Positions 36,448 through 45,481 of a stretch of DNA of 64,000 bases are shown here, one piece after another. The notes under the pieces were generated by a model that made no database searches, was not told the DNA's origin, and saw only the letters and a program-made list of their open reading frames with translations. Source of the DNA: JAJXWB01 sp965246795 (GTDB lineage Bacteria; Pseudomonadota; Alphaproteobacteria; Rhizobiales; Beijerinckiaceae); NCBI GenBank assembly GCA_965246795.1, contig CBDFFN010000012.1, positions 62,001-126,000 of the forward strand. The letters run 5' to 3'. Every line of letters starts with the position of its first letter. The first letter of the stretch is position 1. Both the position numbers and the translations under genes were made by a program.

Positions 36448-37632
36448 ATGTCTGTCCACCCTGAAATCGCAGTGCTGATTGTTGCCGGCGGCCGGGGCAC
36501 GCGGATGGGCGGCGTGCCCAAACAATATCGGACCTTAGCTGGCGCGCCGATCATCGCGCGAACGATCCGCGCCTTCGAAAACGCTCTGCCTGGGGCACCG
36601 ATCCAGACCGTGATCGCCGCTGGTGACGAGGCGGCGTTTCGAGAAGCGGTCTCCAGCCTACCCGCCGGCCGAAGCCTGCCGCTGGTCATGGGTGGCAGCA
36701 GCCGGCAAGCCTCGGTTCGCGCGGGTCTCGAAGCGCTGGCGTCGTTGCAACCGGAGCTTGTGCTCATTCACGATGCTGCTCGGCCGTTCGTGACGTCCAA
36801 GGTCATCGCCGCCGCCAAACGCGCAGCGATCGACCACGGTGCCGCCGTCCCCGGCGTGCCCGTCACCGACACGGTGAAGATTATCGACGCGGGCGGGGCC
36901 GTCCGACAAACACCCGATAGGGCCACCCTGCGTGCCATCCAGACGCCGCAAGCGTTTCGCTTCGATCTGATCCTCGCCGCGCATCGCGTGCAGGCAGGCG
37001 CGCAGCTGACCGACGACGGCGCGGTCGCCGAGGCCGCTGGTCACACAGTTCATGTTTTCGAAGGGGATGCGCAGAACGTGAAGATCACGACTTCCGACGA
37101 TCTTGCCAGCGCCGAGACGCGGCTCGGCGGTACGCTGACGGACATACGCGTCGGGCAAGGTTACGACGTCCACGCGCTCGGGCCCGGCAACGCCGTCTGG
37201 TTCGGCGGTGTCGCGATCCCGCACGATCAGGCGCTCGTCGGACATTCCGACGCCGACGTCGTCGCGCATGCCGTAACCGACGCCATCCTCGGCGCGTTGG
37301 CCGACGGCGATATCGGCTCCCATTTTCCGCCGTCCGATCCGCAATGGAAGGGCGCGGCGTCCTCGATCTTTCTCGCCCATGCCGCGAAACTCGTGCGCGA
37401 GCGCGGCGGCCAGATCGCTCATGTCGACGCGACGGTCGTCTGCGAGCGGCCGAAGGTTGGCCCGCATCGCGACGCCATCCGCGCCAGTCTCGCCGGGATC
37501 ATGGGCATCGATATCGGCCGTGTTGCCGTAAAGGCGACGACCTCCGAGAGGCTCGGTTTTCCCGGCCGCGAGGAAGGCGTCGTCGCGATGGCGACGGCAA
37601 CCGTGCGGCTTCCGGAAACGGCGTCGGCCTGA
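36448..37632 (+). CDS. ispDF: Bifunctional IspD/IspF (MEP pathway)
   Basis: A 394-residue fusion of two enzymes of isoprenoid precursor synthesis. The IspD half (about 1-225) has VAGGRGTRMGGVPKQY, HDAARPFV and VPVTDTVK and makes CDP-methylerythritol; the IspF half (about 232-394) has VGQGYDVHALGPG, GHSDADVVAHAVTDAILGALADGDIG and ATTSERLGFPGREEGV and forms the cyclic diphosphate. The ATG at 36448 gives the usual length; an upstream start at 36394 is possible. The stop overlaps the cinA-like start (TGATG). Confidence 0.96.
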   Translation: MSVHPEIAVLIVAGGRGTRMGGVPKQYRTLAGAPIIARTIRAFENALPGAPIQTVIAAGDEAAFREAVSSLPAGRSLPLVMGGSSRQASVRAGLEALASLQPELVLIHDAARPFVTSKVIAAAKRAAIDHGAAVPGVPVTDTVKIIDAGGAVRQTPDRATLRAIQTPQAFRFDLILAAHRVQAGAQLTDDGAVAEAAGHTVHVFEGDAQNVKITTSDDLASAETRLGGTLTDIRVGQGYDVHALGPGNAVWFGGVAIPHDQALVGHSDADVVAHAVTDAILGALADGDIGSHFPPSDPQWKGAASSIFLAHAAKLVRERGGQIAHVDATVVCERPKVGPHRDAIRASLAGIMGIDIGRVAVKATTSERLGFPGREEGVVAMATATVRLPETASA

Positions 37633-38123
37633 TGGACGAGCTCGTCGATCGCGCCCGCGCGACGATCGAACGATTTGTGGACTGCAAGTTGCGCCTGGCG
37701 ACGGCGGAATCCTGCACTGGCGGGCTCATCGCGGCAGCTTTGACGGCCGTGCCAGGCTCGTCTGCTGTCGTCGAGCGTGGCTTCGTCACCTATTCCAACG
37801 AGGCGAAAGCCGAGTCGCTTGGCGTGCCCGCCGATCTGATCGCACGCTACGGCGCCGTGAGCGCCGAAGTCGCACGTGCGATGGCGCAAGGCGCACTCGC
37901 GCATTCGCATGCGGAGATCGCGGTGTCGGTGACAGGCATTGCCGGTCCGGGCGGCGGGTCGGCGGAGAAGCCGGTCGGTCTCGTACACTTTGCCTGCGCG
38001 CGACGCGGCGGGACGGTGCGGCATGTCGAACGCCGCTTTGGCGACATCGGCCGCGAGGATGTGCGCACGGCGTCTGTGATTCAGGCGCTTGATCTCGCCG
38101 ATCTCGTTGCGCAGCAGGGATGA
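37632..38123 (+). CDS. CinA C-terminal domain protein (nicotinamide-nucleotide amidase)
   Basis: A 163-residue stand-alone CinA C-terminal (PncC) domain: KLRLATAESCTGGLIAAALTAVPGSSAVVERGFVTYSNEAK, IARYGAVSAEVARAMAQGAL and SVTGIAGPGGGSAEKPVGLVHFA. PncC deamidates NMN to nicotinate mononucleotide in the pyridine-nucleotide salvage cycle. The N-terminal MoaB-like half of full-length CinA is absent, as usual in this family branch. It is translationally coupled to ispDF and overlaps the nitroreductase gene by 4 bp. Confidence 0.93.
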   Translation: MDELVDRARATIERFVDCKLRLATAESCTGGLIAAALTAVPGSSAVVERGFVTYSNEAKAESLGVPADLIARYGAVSAEVARAMAQGALAHSHAEIAVSVTGIAGPGGGSAEKPVGLVHFACARRGGTVRHVERRFGDIGREDVRTASVIQALDLADLVAQQG

Positions 38124-38794
38124 GTGCCCCTTACCAGCCAATCCCCCTGCCAGATCGCGCGCGACTGACCGATAACGAGATGGCGGCGCGCTCGCGCGAT
38201 GTGCTCGCACGGATGCGACGCCGGCACACGATCCGGGAATTCTCCAGCAAACCTGTGCCACGCGAGATCGTCGAGAACTGCATCGCCGTCGCCGGCCTTG
38301 CCCCGAGCGGCGCCAACCAGCAGCCGTGGCGCTTCGTTCTCGTCGGACCCGGTCCGCTCCGGAAGCAGTTGCGGGACGCGGCTGAGGCGGAAGAACGCGA
38401 GTTCTACGACGGGCGCGCGAGTGCCGAATGGCTCGATGCGCTCGGGCCGCTCGGCACCGACGCCGACAAGCCTTTTCTTGAGACGGCACCGTGGCTCATC
38501 GCCATTTTTGGCCAGCGCTACGGCGAGACTGACGGCAAGCGTGTGAAGCATTACTACGTGCCGGAGTCCGTCGGTATCGCGACAGGCTTTCTCATCGCGG
38601 CGCTGCATGAGAGCGGCCTCGCGGCTCTGACGCACACGCCGAGCCCGATGGGCTTTCTTAACGAGGCGCTCGGCCGGCCGGACAACGAGAAGGCCTACAT
38701 TCTGCTCGTCGTCGGACATCCCGCCGAGGATGCGACCGTGCCGGCGCATGCGAAGCAGAAGCTGGCGTTAAACGATATCTTGAGCGACCGCTAG
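38120..38794 (+). CDS. Nitroreductase-family flavoprotein
   Basis: A 224-residue FMN-dependent protein of the nitroreductase superfamily. The FMN-binding RRHTIREFSSKPVPREIVENCIAVAGLAPSGANQQPWRFVLV is typical, with GIATGFLIAALHESGLAALTHTPSPMGFLNEALGRPDNEKAYILLVVGHPAE later; the pattern resembles the iodotyrosine deiodinase-like branch. Substrate unknown. It ends the ispDF-cinA group and shares a 4-bp CTAG stop overlap with the convergent COQ10-like gene. Confidence 0.9.
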   Translation: MSAPYQPIPLPDRARLTDNEMAARSRDVLARMRRRHTIREFSSKPVPREIVENCIAVAGLAPSGANQQPWRFVLVGPGPLRKQLRDAAEAEEREFYDGRASAEWLDALGPLGTDADKPFLETAPWLIAIFGQRYGETDGKRVKHYYVPESVGIATGFLIAALHESGLAALTHTPSPMGFLNEALGRPDNEKAYILLVVGHPAEDATVPAHAKQKLALNDILSDR

Positions 38795-39249
38795 GCGTTT
38801 ACGCCGTACAAGGCATCCGCGCGCTTTTCGAACGCCGCGGCAAACTGCCGGAACGCCTGATCGAACAGCGCCCCCATCACCAGCGCCAGCGCCCGGCTGC
38901 GAAACTCGTATTCGATGTAGAACTCGACGGTCGAGGTGCCCTCATCGGGCCCATCGACGAAACGCCATTCGTTGACGAGCCTACGAAACGGACCGTCGAC
39001 GTAGGCAACGTGGATGGCGGGTCGCGCGGCGTCGCACGTCACCTTGCTTGTGAATTTCTCGCGGATGGCGCGGTAGCCGACCTCCATGTCGGCGACGATG
39101 ATCTCGCCTTGCGGCGACGACGTGCGCTTGCGCACACGCAGGCCCGTGCACAGCGGCACGAACTCCGGATATTTCTCGACGTCGGCAACGAGCGCATACA
39201 TTTGCTGCGCCGAATGGCGGACGCGGCGCGAATTACGAAACTCGGGCAT
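38791..39249 (-). CDS. COQ10/RatA-type START-domain protein
   Basis: A 152-residue START-fold protein: RRVRHSAQQMYALVADVEKYPEFVPLCTGLRV, EVGYRAIREKFTSKVTCD and a C-terminal helix RALALVMGALFDQAFRQFAAAFEKRA. Mitochondrial Coq10 binds ubiquinone; E. coli RatA is annotated as a ribosome anti-association toxin. In alphaproteobacteria a lipid/ubiquinone role is more likely. The gene sits near the cinA-ispDF-dusB block as in relatives. Confidence 0.9.
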   Translation of the reverse strand: MPEFRNSRRVRHSAQQMYALVADVEKYPEFVPLCTGLRVRKRTSSPQGEIIVADMEVGYRAIREKFTSKVTCDAARPAIHVAYVDGPFRRLVNEWRFVDGPDEGTSTVEFYIEYEFRSRALALVMGALFDQAFRQFAAAFEKRADALYGVNA

Positions 39250-39263
39250 AAATTAACGCGATG

Positions 39264-39557
39264 TCAGCGGATACGAAGACAGCCTTTGTGTCCGGTGTAA
39301 GTCGCAAATAGCCGCTTCTGCGACGTGATCCAGCGGCGGCAGCTCCCATCGTCGGGGAAGAAGGCCACCTGCTCGTTCCAGGCGACCGCGATATCCTGAT
39401 TGTAGGGAGCCACGTTGATGCCGCCGCTGAAGTGGCCGCGCCACAGGCCGGGCGCCACGGCAAGCCGCTCATCGACGACGCGCGCGCCATAGTCAGCCGC
39501 GAATGCGCCTGTTCCGGCGGTCAGAACGGCCAAAGCGAACACGAATGAGCGGACCAT
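39264..39557 (-). CDS. Small secreted protein of unknown function
   Basis: A 97-residue protein. Residues 1-20 form a clean signal peptide (VRSFVFALAVLTAGTGAFA). The mature part has VDERLAVAPGLWRGHFSGGINVAPYNQDIAVAWNEQVAFFPDDGSCRRWITSQKRL and a C-terminal GHKGCLRIR; two Cys could form a disulfide. GGAGGAATCG precedes the ATG at 39557. No family recognised. It lies 14 bp upstream of the coq10-like gene stop-to-start on the same strand, divergent from rimO. Confidence 0.7.
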   Translation of the reverse strand: MVRSFVFALAVLTAGTGAFAADYGARVVDERLAVAPGLWRGHFSGGINVAPYNQDIAVAWNEQVAFFPDDGSCRRWITSQKRLFATYTGHKGCLRIR

Positions 39558-39655
39558 CGATTCCTCCTGCGCTATGACCATGTCTGGTCGGTCCTGGAAA
39601 AGGCAAGCACGGGCCTGCCCTTGCGCGTGTGCGGCCCCGGCTCTATTCCCGCGAC

Positions 39656-41008
39656 ATGAGCGCCCTCACCGCGCCGATGCCGGAACCGCAGAGCCGTCCG
39701 GCGCCAAGGATCTCGTTCGTGTCGCTGGGCTGCCCGAAGGCGCTCGTCGATTCCGAGCGTATCGTCACGCGCCTGCGATCCGAAGGCTACGAACTCGCAA
39801 AGACGCACGCCGGAGCGGACGCCGTCATCGTCAACACCTGCGGCTTCCTCGACAGCGCCAAGGCGGAGTCGCTCGCGGCCATCCGCGCCGGCCTCGACGA
39901 GAACGGCAAGGTGATCGTCACCGGCTGCATGGGCGCGCAGCCGGACGCCATCCGCGACGTCTGCCCGGACGTGCTCGCGATCTCCGGCCCGCAGCAGCTC
40001 GAAAGCGTGATGAGCGCAGTGCGCGCCGCCGTGCCGCCACTGCACGATCCGTTCGTCGATCTCGTGCCCGACATCGGCATCAAGCTTACCCCGCGCCATT
40101 ACGCCTATCTGAAGATTTCCGAAGGCTGCAACAACAGCTGCTCGTTCTGCATCATCCCGCAACTGCGCGGTCGGCTTGTGTCGCGGCCGATCGTCGAAGT
40201 TCTCCGCGAGGCGGAGAAGTTGGTCAAAGCGGGCGTGAAGGAACTGCTCGTCATCTCGCAGGACACCGGCGCCTACGGCATCGACACGCGTTTCCTCGAT
40301 GCGCAATGGCAGGACCGCGCTGTGCGCACCAAATTCATCGACCTCGTGCGCGAGCTTGGAAATCTCGGCGCGTGGGTGCGGCTGCATTACGTCTATCCCT
40401 ACCCGCATATCGACGAGGTGATCGGTCTGATGGCGGACGGCAAAGTGCTGCCGTATCTCGACATGCCCTTGCAGCACGCATCACCGAACGTGCTCCGCGC
40501 CATGAAGCGCCCCGGCGACCAGATGAAGATGCTGGAGCGCATCAAGGCGTGGCGGCGCGCAGTCCCGGACCTCGCGATCCGCTCGACCTTCATCACCGGA
40601 TTTCCCGGCGAAACCGACGACGATTTTACGACGCTTCTGGATTGGATCACTGAGGCAAAGATCGATCGGCTCGGCGCATTCAAATACGAGCCGGTTGGCG
40701 GCGCACCGGCGAACGATCTGGGTCTCGCCCTCGTACCGGATGCCGTGAAGCACGCGCGCTACGACCGGCTGATGGCGCGCCAGCAGCAGATCAGCGCAAA
40801 GCTTTCGCGCGAAAAGATCGGCAAGCGACTGCCTGTCATCATCGACCAGGTTGGGCCGACCGTTGCGCGCGGGCGCAGTATGGCCGATGCGCCCGAGATC
40901 GACGGGACGGTGCATGTCGCGACACGCCGACGTCTTTCGCCGGGCGATATCGTGTCCGTGAAGATCGAACGCGCGGACGCCTACGATCTGCACGGACAAG
41001 CGGTTTGA
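39656..41008 (+). CDS. rimO: Ribosomal protein S12 methylthiotransferase RimO
   Basis: A 450-residue radical-SAM enzyme adding a methylthio group to Asp of ribosomal protein S12. The N-terminal UPF0004 domain holds cluster cysteines in SLGCPKALVDSE, VNTCGFLDSAK and VTGCMGAQPD; the radical-SAM motif CNNSCSFC is in EGCNNSCSFCIIPQLRGRLVSRP; a C-terminal TRAM domain spans about 380-450. The ATG at 39656 is chosen; a GTG nine codons upstream is possible. Followed by a quinone oxidoreductase gene after 13 bp. Confidence 0.96.
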   Translation: MSALTAPMPEPQSRPAPRISFVSLGCPKALVDSERIVTRLRSEGYELAKTHAGADAVIVNTCGFLDSAKAESLAAIRAGLDENGKVIVTGCMGAQPDAIRDVCPDVLAISGPQQLESVMSAVRAAVPPLHDPFVDLVPDIGIKLTPRHYAYLKISEGCNNSCSFCIIPQLRGRLVSRPIVEVLREAEKLVKAGVKELLVISQDTGAYGIDTRFLDAQWQDRAVRTKFIDLVRELGNLGAWVRLHYVYPYPHIDEVIGLMADGKVLPYLDMPLQHASPNVLRAMKRPGDQMKMLERIKAWRRAVPDLAIRSTFITGFPGETDDDFTTLLDWITEAKIDRLGAFKYEPVGGAPANDLGLALVPDAVKHARYDRLMARQQQISAKLSREKIGKRLPVIIDQVGPTVARGRSMADAPEIDGTVHVATRRRLSPGDIVSVKIERADAYDLHGQAV

Positions 41009-41021
41009 GGGAGAAGTCGAA

Positions 41022-41993
41022 ATGACCAAAGCCATTCGCGTTCACAAGGCCGGCGGTGCCGATGCCCTCTCCTTCGACGATGTCGATGTACCGGCACCCG
41101 GACCGAAGGAAGTTCAGGTCAAGCAGCACGCCATCGGCGTGAACTATCTCGACGTCTATCAGCGCGCTGGCCTCTATCCGATTCCGACCCCGTTTGTGCT
41201 CGGCAGTGAGGGCGCGGGCGAAGTTGTCGCTGTCGGCAGCGATGTGAAGGATTTCAAAGCCGGCGATCGCGTTGGTTATGCCGGCGCGCTAGGCGGCTAT
41301 GCGCAGGTCCGCAACCTGCCAGCCGCTATTGCAGTGTCACTGCCGTCCAGCGTCTCCTACGAACTCGCCGCGGCATCGATGCTGAAAGGCCTCACGGCGC
41401 AATATCTGCTGCGCCAGACCTATCGCGTCAAAAGCGGCGACACGATCCTCGTACATGCAGCCGCCGGCGGCGTCGGCACGATCCTTTGCCAGTGGGGCAA
41501 GGCGCTCGGTGCGACGGTGATCGGCACTGTTGGCACGAAAGAGAAAGCCGAGATTGCGAAGAAGAATGGCGCTTCACACACGATCCTCTACCGCGACGAG
41601 GATTTCCCCGCGCGCGTGAAAGAGATCACCGGCGGGAAGCTTTGCCAGGTTGTCTACGACGGCATCGGCAAGACGACATTTCCGGCATCGCTCGACTGTC
41701 TGGCGCCGCTCGGCGTATTCGCCAGTTACGGATCGGCATCGGGTCAGATCGACGCCTTCAACATCAACATCCTGTCGGCAAAGGGCTCGCTCTATGCGAC
41801 GCGCCCAACCCTTGCGACCTTCGTATCCAATCGCGGAAACCTCGAAGTGATGGCGCGCGAGTTGATGGAGGTGCTCGGCAATGGCACCGTGAAGGTCGAG
41901 ATCACCGCGAAATACCCGCTCGCGGATGCGCAGAAGGCGCACCGGGCGCTGGAAGGCCGCGAGACGACGGGGTCTGTGATCCTTACGCCGTGA
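41022..41993 (+). CDS. NADPH:quinone oxidoreductase (zeta-crystallin family)
   Basis: A 323-residue medium-chain dehydrogenase without zinc ligands: IRVHKAGGADALSFDDVDVPAPGPKEV, GVNYLDVYQRAGLYPIPTPFVLGSEGAGEVVAVG and the Rossmann motif HAAAGGVGTILCQWGKALGATVIGTVGTKEKAEIA. The closest type is QorA, reducing quinones by one electron. It is 13 bp downstream of rimO on the same strand, so they may be co-transcribed; it converges on pcs with a 3-bp gap. Confidence 0.93.
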   Translation: MTKAIRVHKAGGADALSFDDVDVPAPGPKEVQVKQHAIGVNYLDVYQRAGLYPIPTPFVLGSEGAGEVVAVGSDVKDFKAGDRVGYAGALGGYAQVRNLPAAIAVSLPSSVSYELAAASMLKGLTAQYLLRQTYRVKSGDTILVHAAAGGVGTILCQWGKALGATVIGTVGTKEKAEIAKKNGASHTILYRDEDFPARVKEITGGKLCQVVYDGIGKTTFPASLDCLAPLGVFASYGSASGQIDAFNINILSAKGSLYATRPTLATFVSNRGNLEVMARELMEVLGNGTVKVEITAKYPLADAQKAHRALEGRETTGSVILTP

Positions 41994-41996
41994 GGA

Positions 41997-42698
41997 TCAT
42001 TCCGTATGCCTGCCACGCAGAAGCGGTAGGCCAACCACGTAAACGGCGCAACCCGCTAATGCCCACCGCACGAGGGCCGAGGGCTGCAAGTCCTGGAGGA
42101 TCGCAACGATGGCAAGGACGCTAAAAAGCGTCACGATGGCCGTCGTCGCGACCCGCATCTGCCTGACACGTACCGGATGCACGAAGACCACCGGCGCGAA
42201 CATGAGTGCGATCGCGGAAACGACGATCGCAGCGTTCGGCAGCGCGCCTGCTCGAAACACGAATAGGTAGAAAACCAGCACATTCCAAATCGCAGGAAAG
42301 CCGCGAAACCACAGGTCTTTCGTCTTCATGCGCGTGTCGGCAAAATAGAGCGCCGACATCACAGTGACGGCGACTGCCAGCGGCGTAGCGAGGCCTGGCG
42401 GCAGCAAGTCGCTGCGCCAAAGGGCAACAGCGGGCACGATGACATAGGTGAGATAGTCCACCACAAGGTCGAGAACGTCGCCATCGATTTCGGGCAGCGT
42501 CTCTTTCACGCGAGCCAGTCTGGCGAATGTGCCGTCGATGCCGTCGATGATCAGCGCCACGCCCAGCCAAGCGAACATCGTAGGAAAGCGGCGCTCGAAT
42601 GCGGCGTCGAGCGCCAGCAGGCCGACGCCTGCACCACTTGCCGTGAACAGGTGAACCAGGGCGGCGCAGAGCCAGCGGGATCGTTGCGAGAGTGGCAT
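41997..42698 (-). CDS. pcs: Phosphatidylcholine synthase
   Basis: A 233-residue inner-membrane CDP-alcohol phosphatidyltransferase with about 6-8 hydrophobic segments. The signature DG-xx-AR-x8-G-x3-D-x3-D is present as DGTFARLARVKETLPEIDGDVLDLVVD. The order HLFTASGAGVGLLAL, then the motif, then VDYLTYVIVPAVALWRSDLLPPGL is typical of Pcs, which makes phosphatidylcholine directly from CDP-diacylglycerol and choline. The ATG at 42698 is the most probable start, with no strong ribosome-binding site. It is divergent from gltA. Confidence 0.92.
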   Translation of the reverse strand: MPLSQRSRWLCAALVHLFTASGAGVGLLALDAAFERRFPTMFAWLGVALIIDGIDGTFARLARVKETLPEIDGDVLDLVVDYLTYVIVPAVALWRSDLLPPGLATPLAVAVTVMSALYFADTRMKTKDLWFRGFPAIWNVLVFYLFVFRAGALPNAAIVVSAIALMFAPVVFVHPVRVRQMRVATTAIVTLFSVLAIVAILQDLQPSALVRWALAGCAVYVVGLPLLRGRHTE

Positions 42699-42878
42699 GC
42701 GGTCGCCGTTGCACGGACCTGATAGCGCAACAAGCGCCGCCTGGAGGGCGCGTCGCCGTCTTGAAGGCGGTGCAGCGTTGCGATAGCGTTTTCGCAGCGC
42801 ACAAACCCCGTCGTACGACCGGCGTTCGACCTCCCGCGAACGCCCTAAGCCGGCCGGTCTACCCGAGAGGCCTCGCCC

Positions 42879-44168
42879 ATGAACGCGATCACCAGCTCCT
42901 TCAAGATTGGCGAGAAGGTCGTCGATCTTCCGGTCAAGAAAGGGACGATCGGCCCGGACGTCGTGGACATCGGCAAGCTCTACGGCCAGACCGAGATGTT
43001 CACCTTCGACCCAGGCTTTACGTCGACGGCGGCGTGCGAGTCGCAGATCACCTATATCGACGGCGACAAGGGCGTGCTGCTCTACCGCGGTTACCCTATC
43101 GAGCAGATCGCCGAACACGGCGACTTCCTCGAGACTTGCTACTTGCTGCTCTACGGCGAACTGCCGACAGCATCGCAGAAGGCCGATTTCGACTACCGCG
43201 TCACTCGCCACACGATGGTGCACGAGCAGATGGCGCGCTTCTTCCAGGGGTTCCGGCGCGACGCACATCCGATGGCCGTGATGGTCGCGTCGGTCGGCGC
43301 GCTTTCGGCGTTCTATCACGACTCGACGGACATCTCCGATCCGCAGCAGCGCATGGTCGCGTCGATGCGCATGATCGCGAAAATGCCGACGCTTGCGGCG
43401 ATGGCGTACAAGTACACGGTCGGTCAGCCCTTCGTGTATCCGAAGAACGATCTCGACTACACGTCCAACTTCCTGCGCATGTGCTTCGCGGTGCCCTGCG
43501 AGGACTACAAGATCAATCCGGTGCTTTCACGCGCGCTCGATCGCATCTTCATCCTGCACGCCGATCACGAGCAGAACGCGTCGACTTCGACGGTGCGGCT
43601 CGCGGGCTCGTCGGGTGCCAATCCTTTCGCCTGTATCGCGGCCGGCATCGCCTGCCTGTGGGGTCCGGCACATGGCGGCGCCAACGAAGCCGCGCTGAAA
43701 ATGCTCGGCGAGATCGGCCACGTTGAGAACATCCCGAAGTTCGTCGCCAAAGCGAAGGACAAGAACGATCCGTTCCGCCTCATGGGTTTCGGCCACCGCG
43801 TCTACAAGAACTACGATCCGCGTGCGAAAATCATGCAGCGCACGACGCACGAAGTTCTCACCGAACTCGGCATCAAGGACGACCCGCTGCTGGACGTTGC
43901 AGTCGAACTCGAGCGGATTGCTCTGTCCGACGAGTATTTCGTCGAGAAGAAGCTCTATCCGAACATCGATTTCTATTCCGGCATCACGCTCAAAGCGCTC
44001 GGCTTCCCGACGTCGATGTTCACGGTGCTTTTCGCGCTTGCGCGCACGGTCGGCTGGATCGCGCAGTGGGCGGAGATGATCGAGGATCCCGCGCAGAAGA
44101 TCGGGCGTCCACGCCAGCTCTACACAGGCGCGCCGAAGCGTGACTACGTCGCGACGTCGAAGCGATAA
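42879..44168 (+). CDS. gltA: Citrate synthase (type II)
   Basis: A 429-residue citrate synthase of the TCA cycle: ITYIDGDKGVLLYRGYPIEQIAE, YLLLYGELPT, the catalytic His region FILHADHEQNASTSTVRLAGSS and GPAHGGANEAAL, and Asp region MGFGHRVYKNYDPRAKIM. GAGAGG precedes the ATG. In many relatives gltA lies beside lpxB; here frmA-like and GH18-like genes separate them. Confidence 0.98.
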   Translation: MNAITSSFKIGEKVVDLPVKKGTIGPDVVDIGKLYGQTEMFTFDPGFTSTAACESQITYIDGDKGVLLYRGYPIEQIAEHGDFLETCYLLLYGELPTASQKADFDYRVTRHTMVHEQMARFFQGFRRDAHPMAVMVASVGALSAFYHDSTDISDPQQRMVASMRMIAKMPTLAAMAYKYTVGQPFVYPKNDLDYTSNFLRMCFAVPCEDYKINPVLSRALDRIFILHADHEQNASTSTVRLAGSSGANPFACIAAGIACLWGPAHGGANEAALKMLGEIGHVENIPKFVAKAKDKNDPFRLMGFGHRVYKNYDPRAKIMQRTTHEVLTELGIKDDPLLDVAVELERIALSDEYFVEKKLYPNIDFYSGITLKALGFPTSMFTVLFALARTVGWIAQWAEMIEDPAQKIGRPRQLYTGAPKRDYVATSKR

Positions 44169-44179
44169 AAGGGTCCGCT

Positions 44180-44250
44180 GTCATTCCCGCGAAAGCGGGA
44201 ATCCAGACGGCTGCATGAAACGACTAGACACCCGCTTGCGTGGGAGTGAC
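44180..44250. repeat. Short imperfect-palindrome repeat, MITE- or REP-like
   Basis: A 71-bp element between gltA and frmA. It begins GTCATTCCCGC, has an internal hairpin CCCGCGAAAGCGGG, and ends with GTGGGAGTGAC, so its ends are inverted copies (GTCAtTCCC / GTCAcTCCC). The core ATTCCCGCGAAAGCGGGAAT resembles a dispersed intergenic repeat common in proteobacteria. No second copy is seen in this window. It could also serve as a bidirectional hairpin after gltA. Confidence 0.6.
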
Positions 44251-44281
44251 AACGATCCCGGTTCAACGGGAGCGAAAACAC

Positions 44282-45433
44282 ATGATCCAGTCGCGCGCGG
44301 CCGTCGCATGGGAGGCCGGCAAGCCGCTCACGATCGAGACGGTGAAGCTCGACGGACCGAAGCCCGGCGAAGTGCTCGTCGAGATCATGGCGACGGGCAT
44401 CTGTCACACCGATGCCTACACGCTGTCGGGCCTCGATTCAGAGGGCAAGTTTCCGGCGATCCTTGGCCATGAAGGTGCGGGCATCGTGCGCGAGATCGGC
44501 GCTGGCGTAACGAGCGTCGCCGTCGGCGACCACGTCATTCCGCTCTACACGCCGGAATGCCGGCAGTGTAAAACCTGCCTGTCGCAACGCTCTAACCTCT
44601 GCACGGCGATCCGCGCGACACAGGGCCAGGGCGTCATGCCGGACGGCACGTCGCGCTTCCACTGCGAAGCATCGAGCCACGCGCCGGCGCAGAAAGCCGC
44701 GAGCGGCGACACCGTCTTTCATTATATGGGCTGCTCGACTTTCTCGAACTTCACCGTGCTGCCCGAAATCGCAGTCGCGAAGGTGCGCAAGGACGCGCCC
44801 TTCGACAAGATTTGCTACATCGGCTGCGGGGTCACGACGGGCATCGGCGCAGTCATCTACACCGGCAAGGTATGGCCCGGCGCGAACGTCGTCGTGTTCG
44901 GGCTCGGCGGCATCGGTCTCAATGTGATCCAGGGCGCGCGGATGGTGGGCGCCGACAAGATCATCGGCGTCGACATCAATCCGTCCAAGAAGCCGATGGC
45001 CGAGAAGTTTGGCATGACACATTTCGTTAATCCGAAGGAGATCGGCAACGACAAGGTCGTGCAGGCGATCGTCGATCTCACCGGCGGAGGCGCGGATTTT
45101 TCCTTCGACGCCACCGGCAATACCCAGGTGATGCGGCAGGCGCTCGAATGCTGTCATCGCGGCTGGGGCGAGTCGATCATCATCGGCGTCGCCGAAGCCG
45201 GCAAGGAGATCGCGACGCGACCGTTTCAGTTGGTGACCGGACGCGTGTGGAAAGGCACGGCCTTCGGTGGCGCGCGCGGCCGCACCGATGTACCGAAAAT
45301 CGTCGACTGGTACATGGAGGGCAAGATCAATATCGACGATCTCATCACGCATGTGATGCCGCTCGACAAGATCAACGACGCGTTCGACCTGATGCACGAA
45401 GGCAAGTCGATCCGCAGCGTGGTGGTTTACTAG
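44282..45433 (+). CDS. frmA: S-(hydroxymethyl)glutathione dehydrogenase (class III alcohol dehydrogenase)
   Basis: A 383-residue zinc enzyme oxidising the formaldehyde-glutathione adduct with NAD. Catalytic zinc ligands are in TGICHTDAYT and GHEGAGIV; the structural zinc cysteines are in ECRQCKTCLSQRSNLC; the Rossmann motif is GLGGIGLNVIQGA. The segment HCEASSHAPAQKAASGDTV before FHYMGCSTFSNF is about 12 residues longer than the version I know, and keeps frame. The ATG at 44282 gives the standard start; a longer in-frame reading from 44240 overlaps a repeat. Confidence 0.96.
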   Translation: MIQSRAAVAWEAGKPLTIETVKLDGPKPGEVLVEIMATGICHTDAYTLSGLDSEGKFPAILGHEGAGIVREIGAGVTSVAVGDHVIPLYTPECRQCKTCLSQRSNLCTAIRATQGQGVMPDGTSRFHCEASSHAPAQKAASGDTVFHYMGCSTFSNFTVLPEIAVAKVRKDAPFDKICYIGCGVTTGIGAVIYTGKVWPGANVVVFGLGGIGLNVIQGARMVGADKIIGVDINPSKKPMAEKFGMTHFVNPKEIGNDKVVQAIVDLTGGGADFSFDATGNTQVMRQALECCHRGWGESIIIGVAEAGKEIATRPFQLVTGRVWKGTAFGGARGRTDVPKIVDWYMEGKINIDDLITHVMPLDKINDAFDLMHEGKSIRSVVVY

Positions 45434-45481
45434 CGGCAGATTGCGAGAGGGTCGAAGGCTCTACTTCTACGGCCCTGGCCC

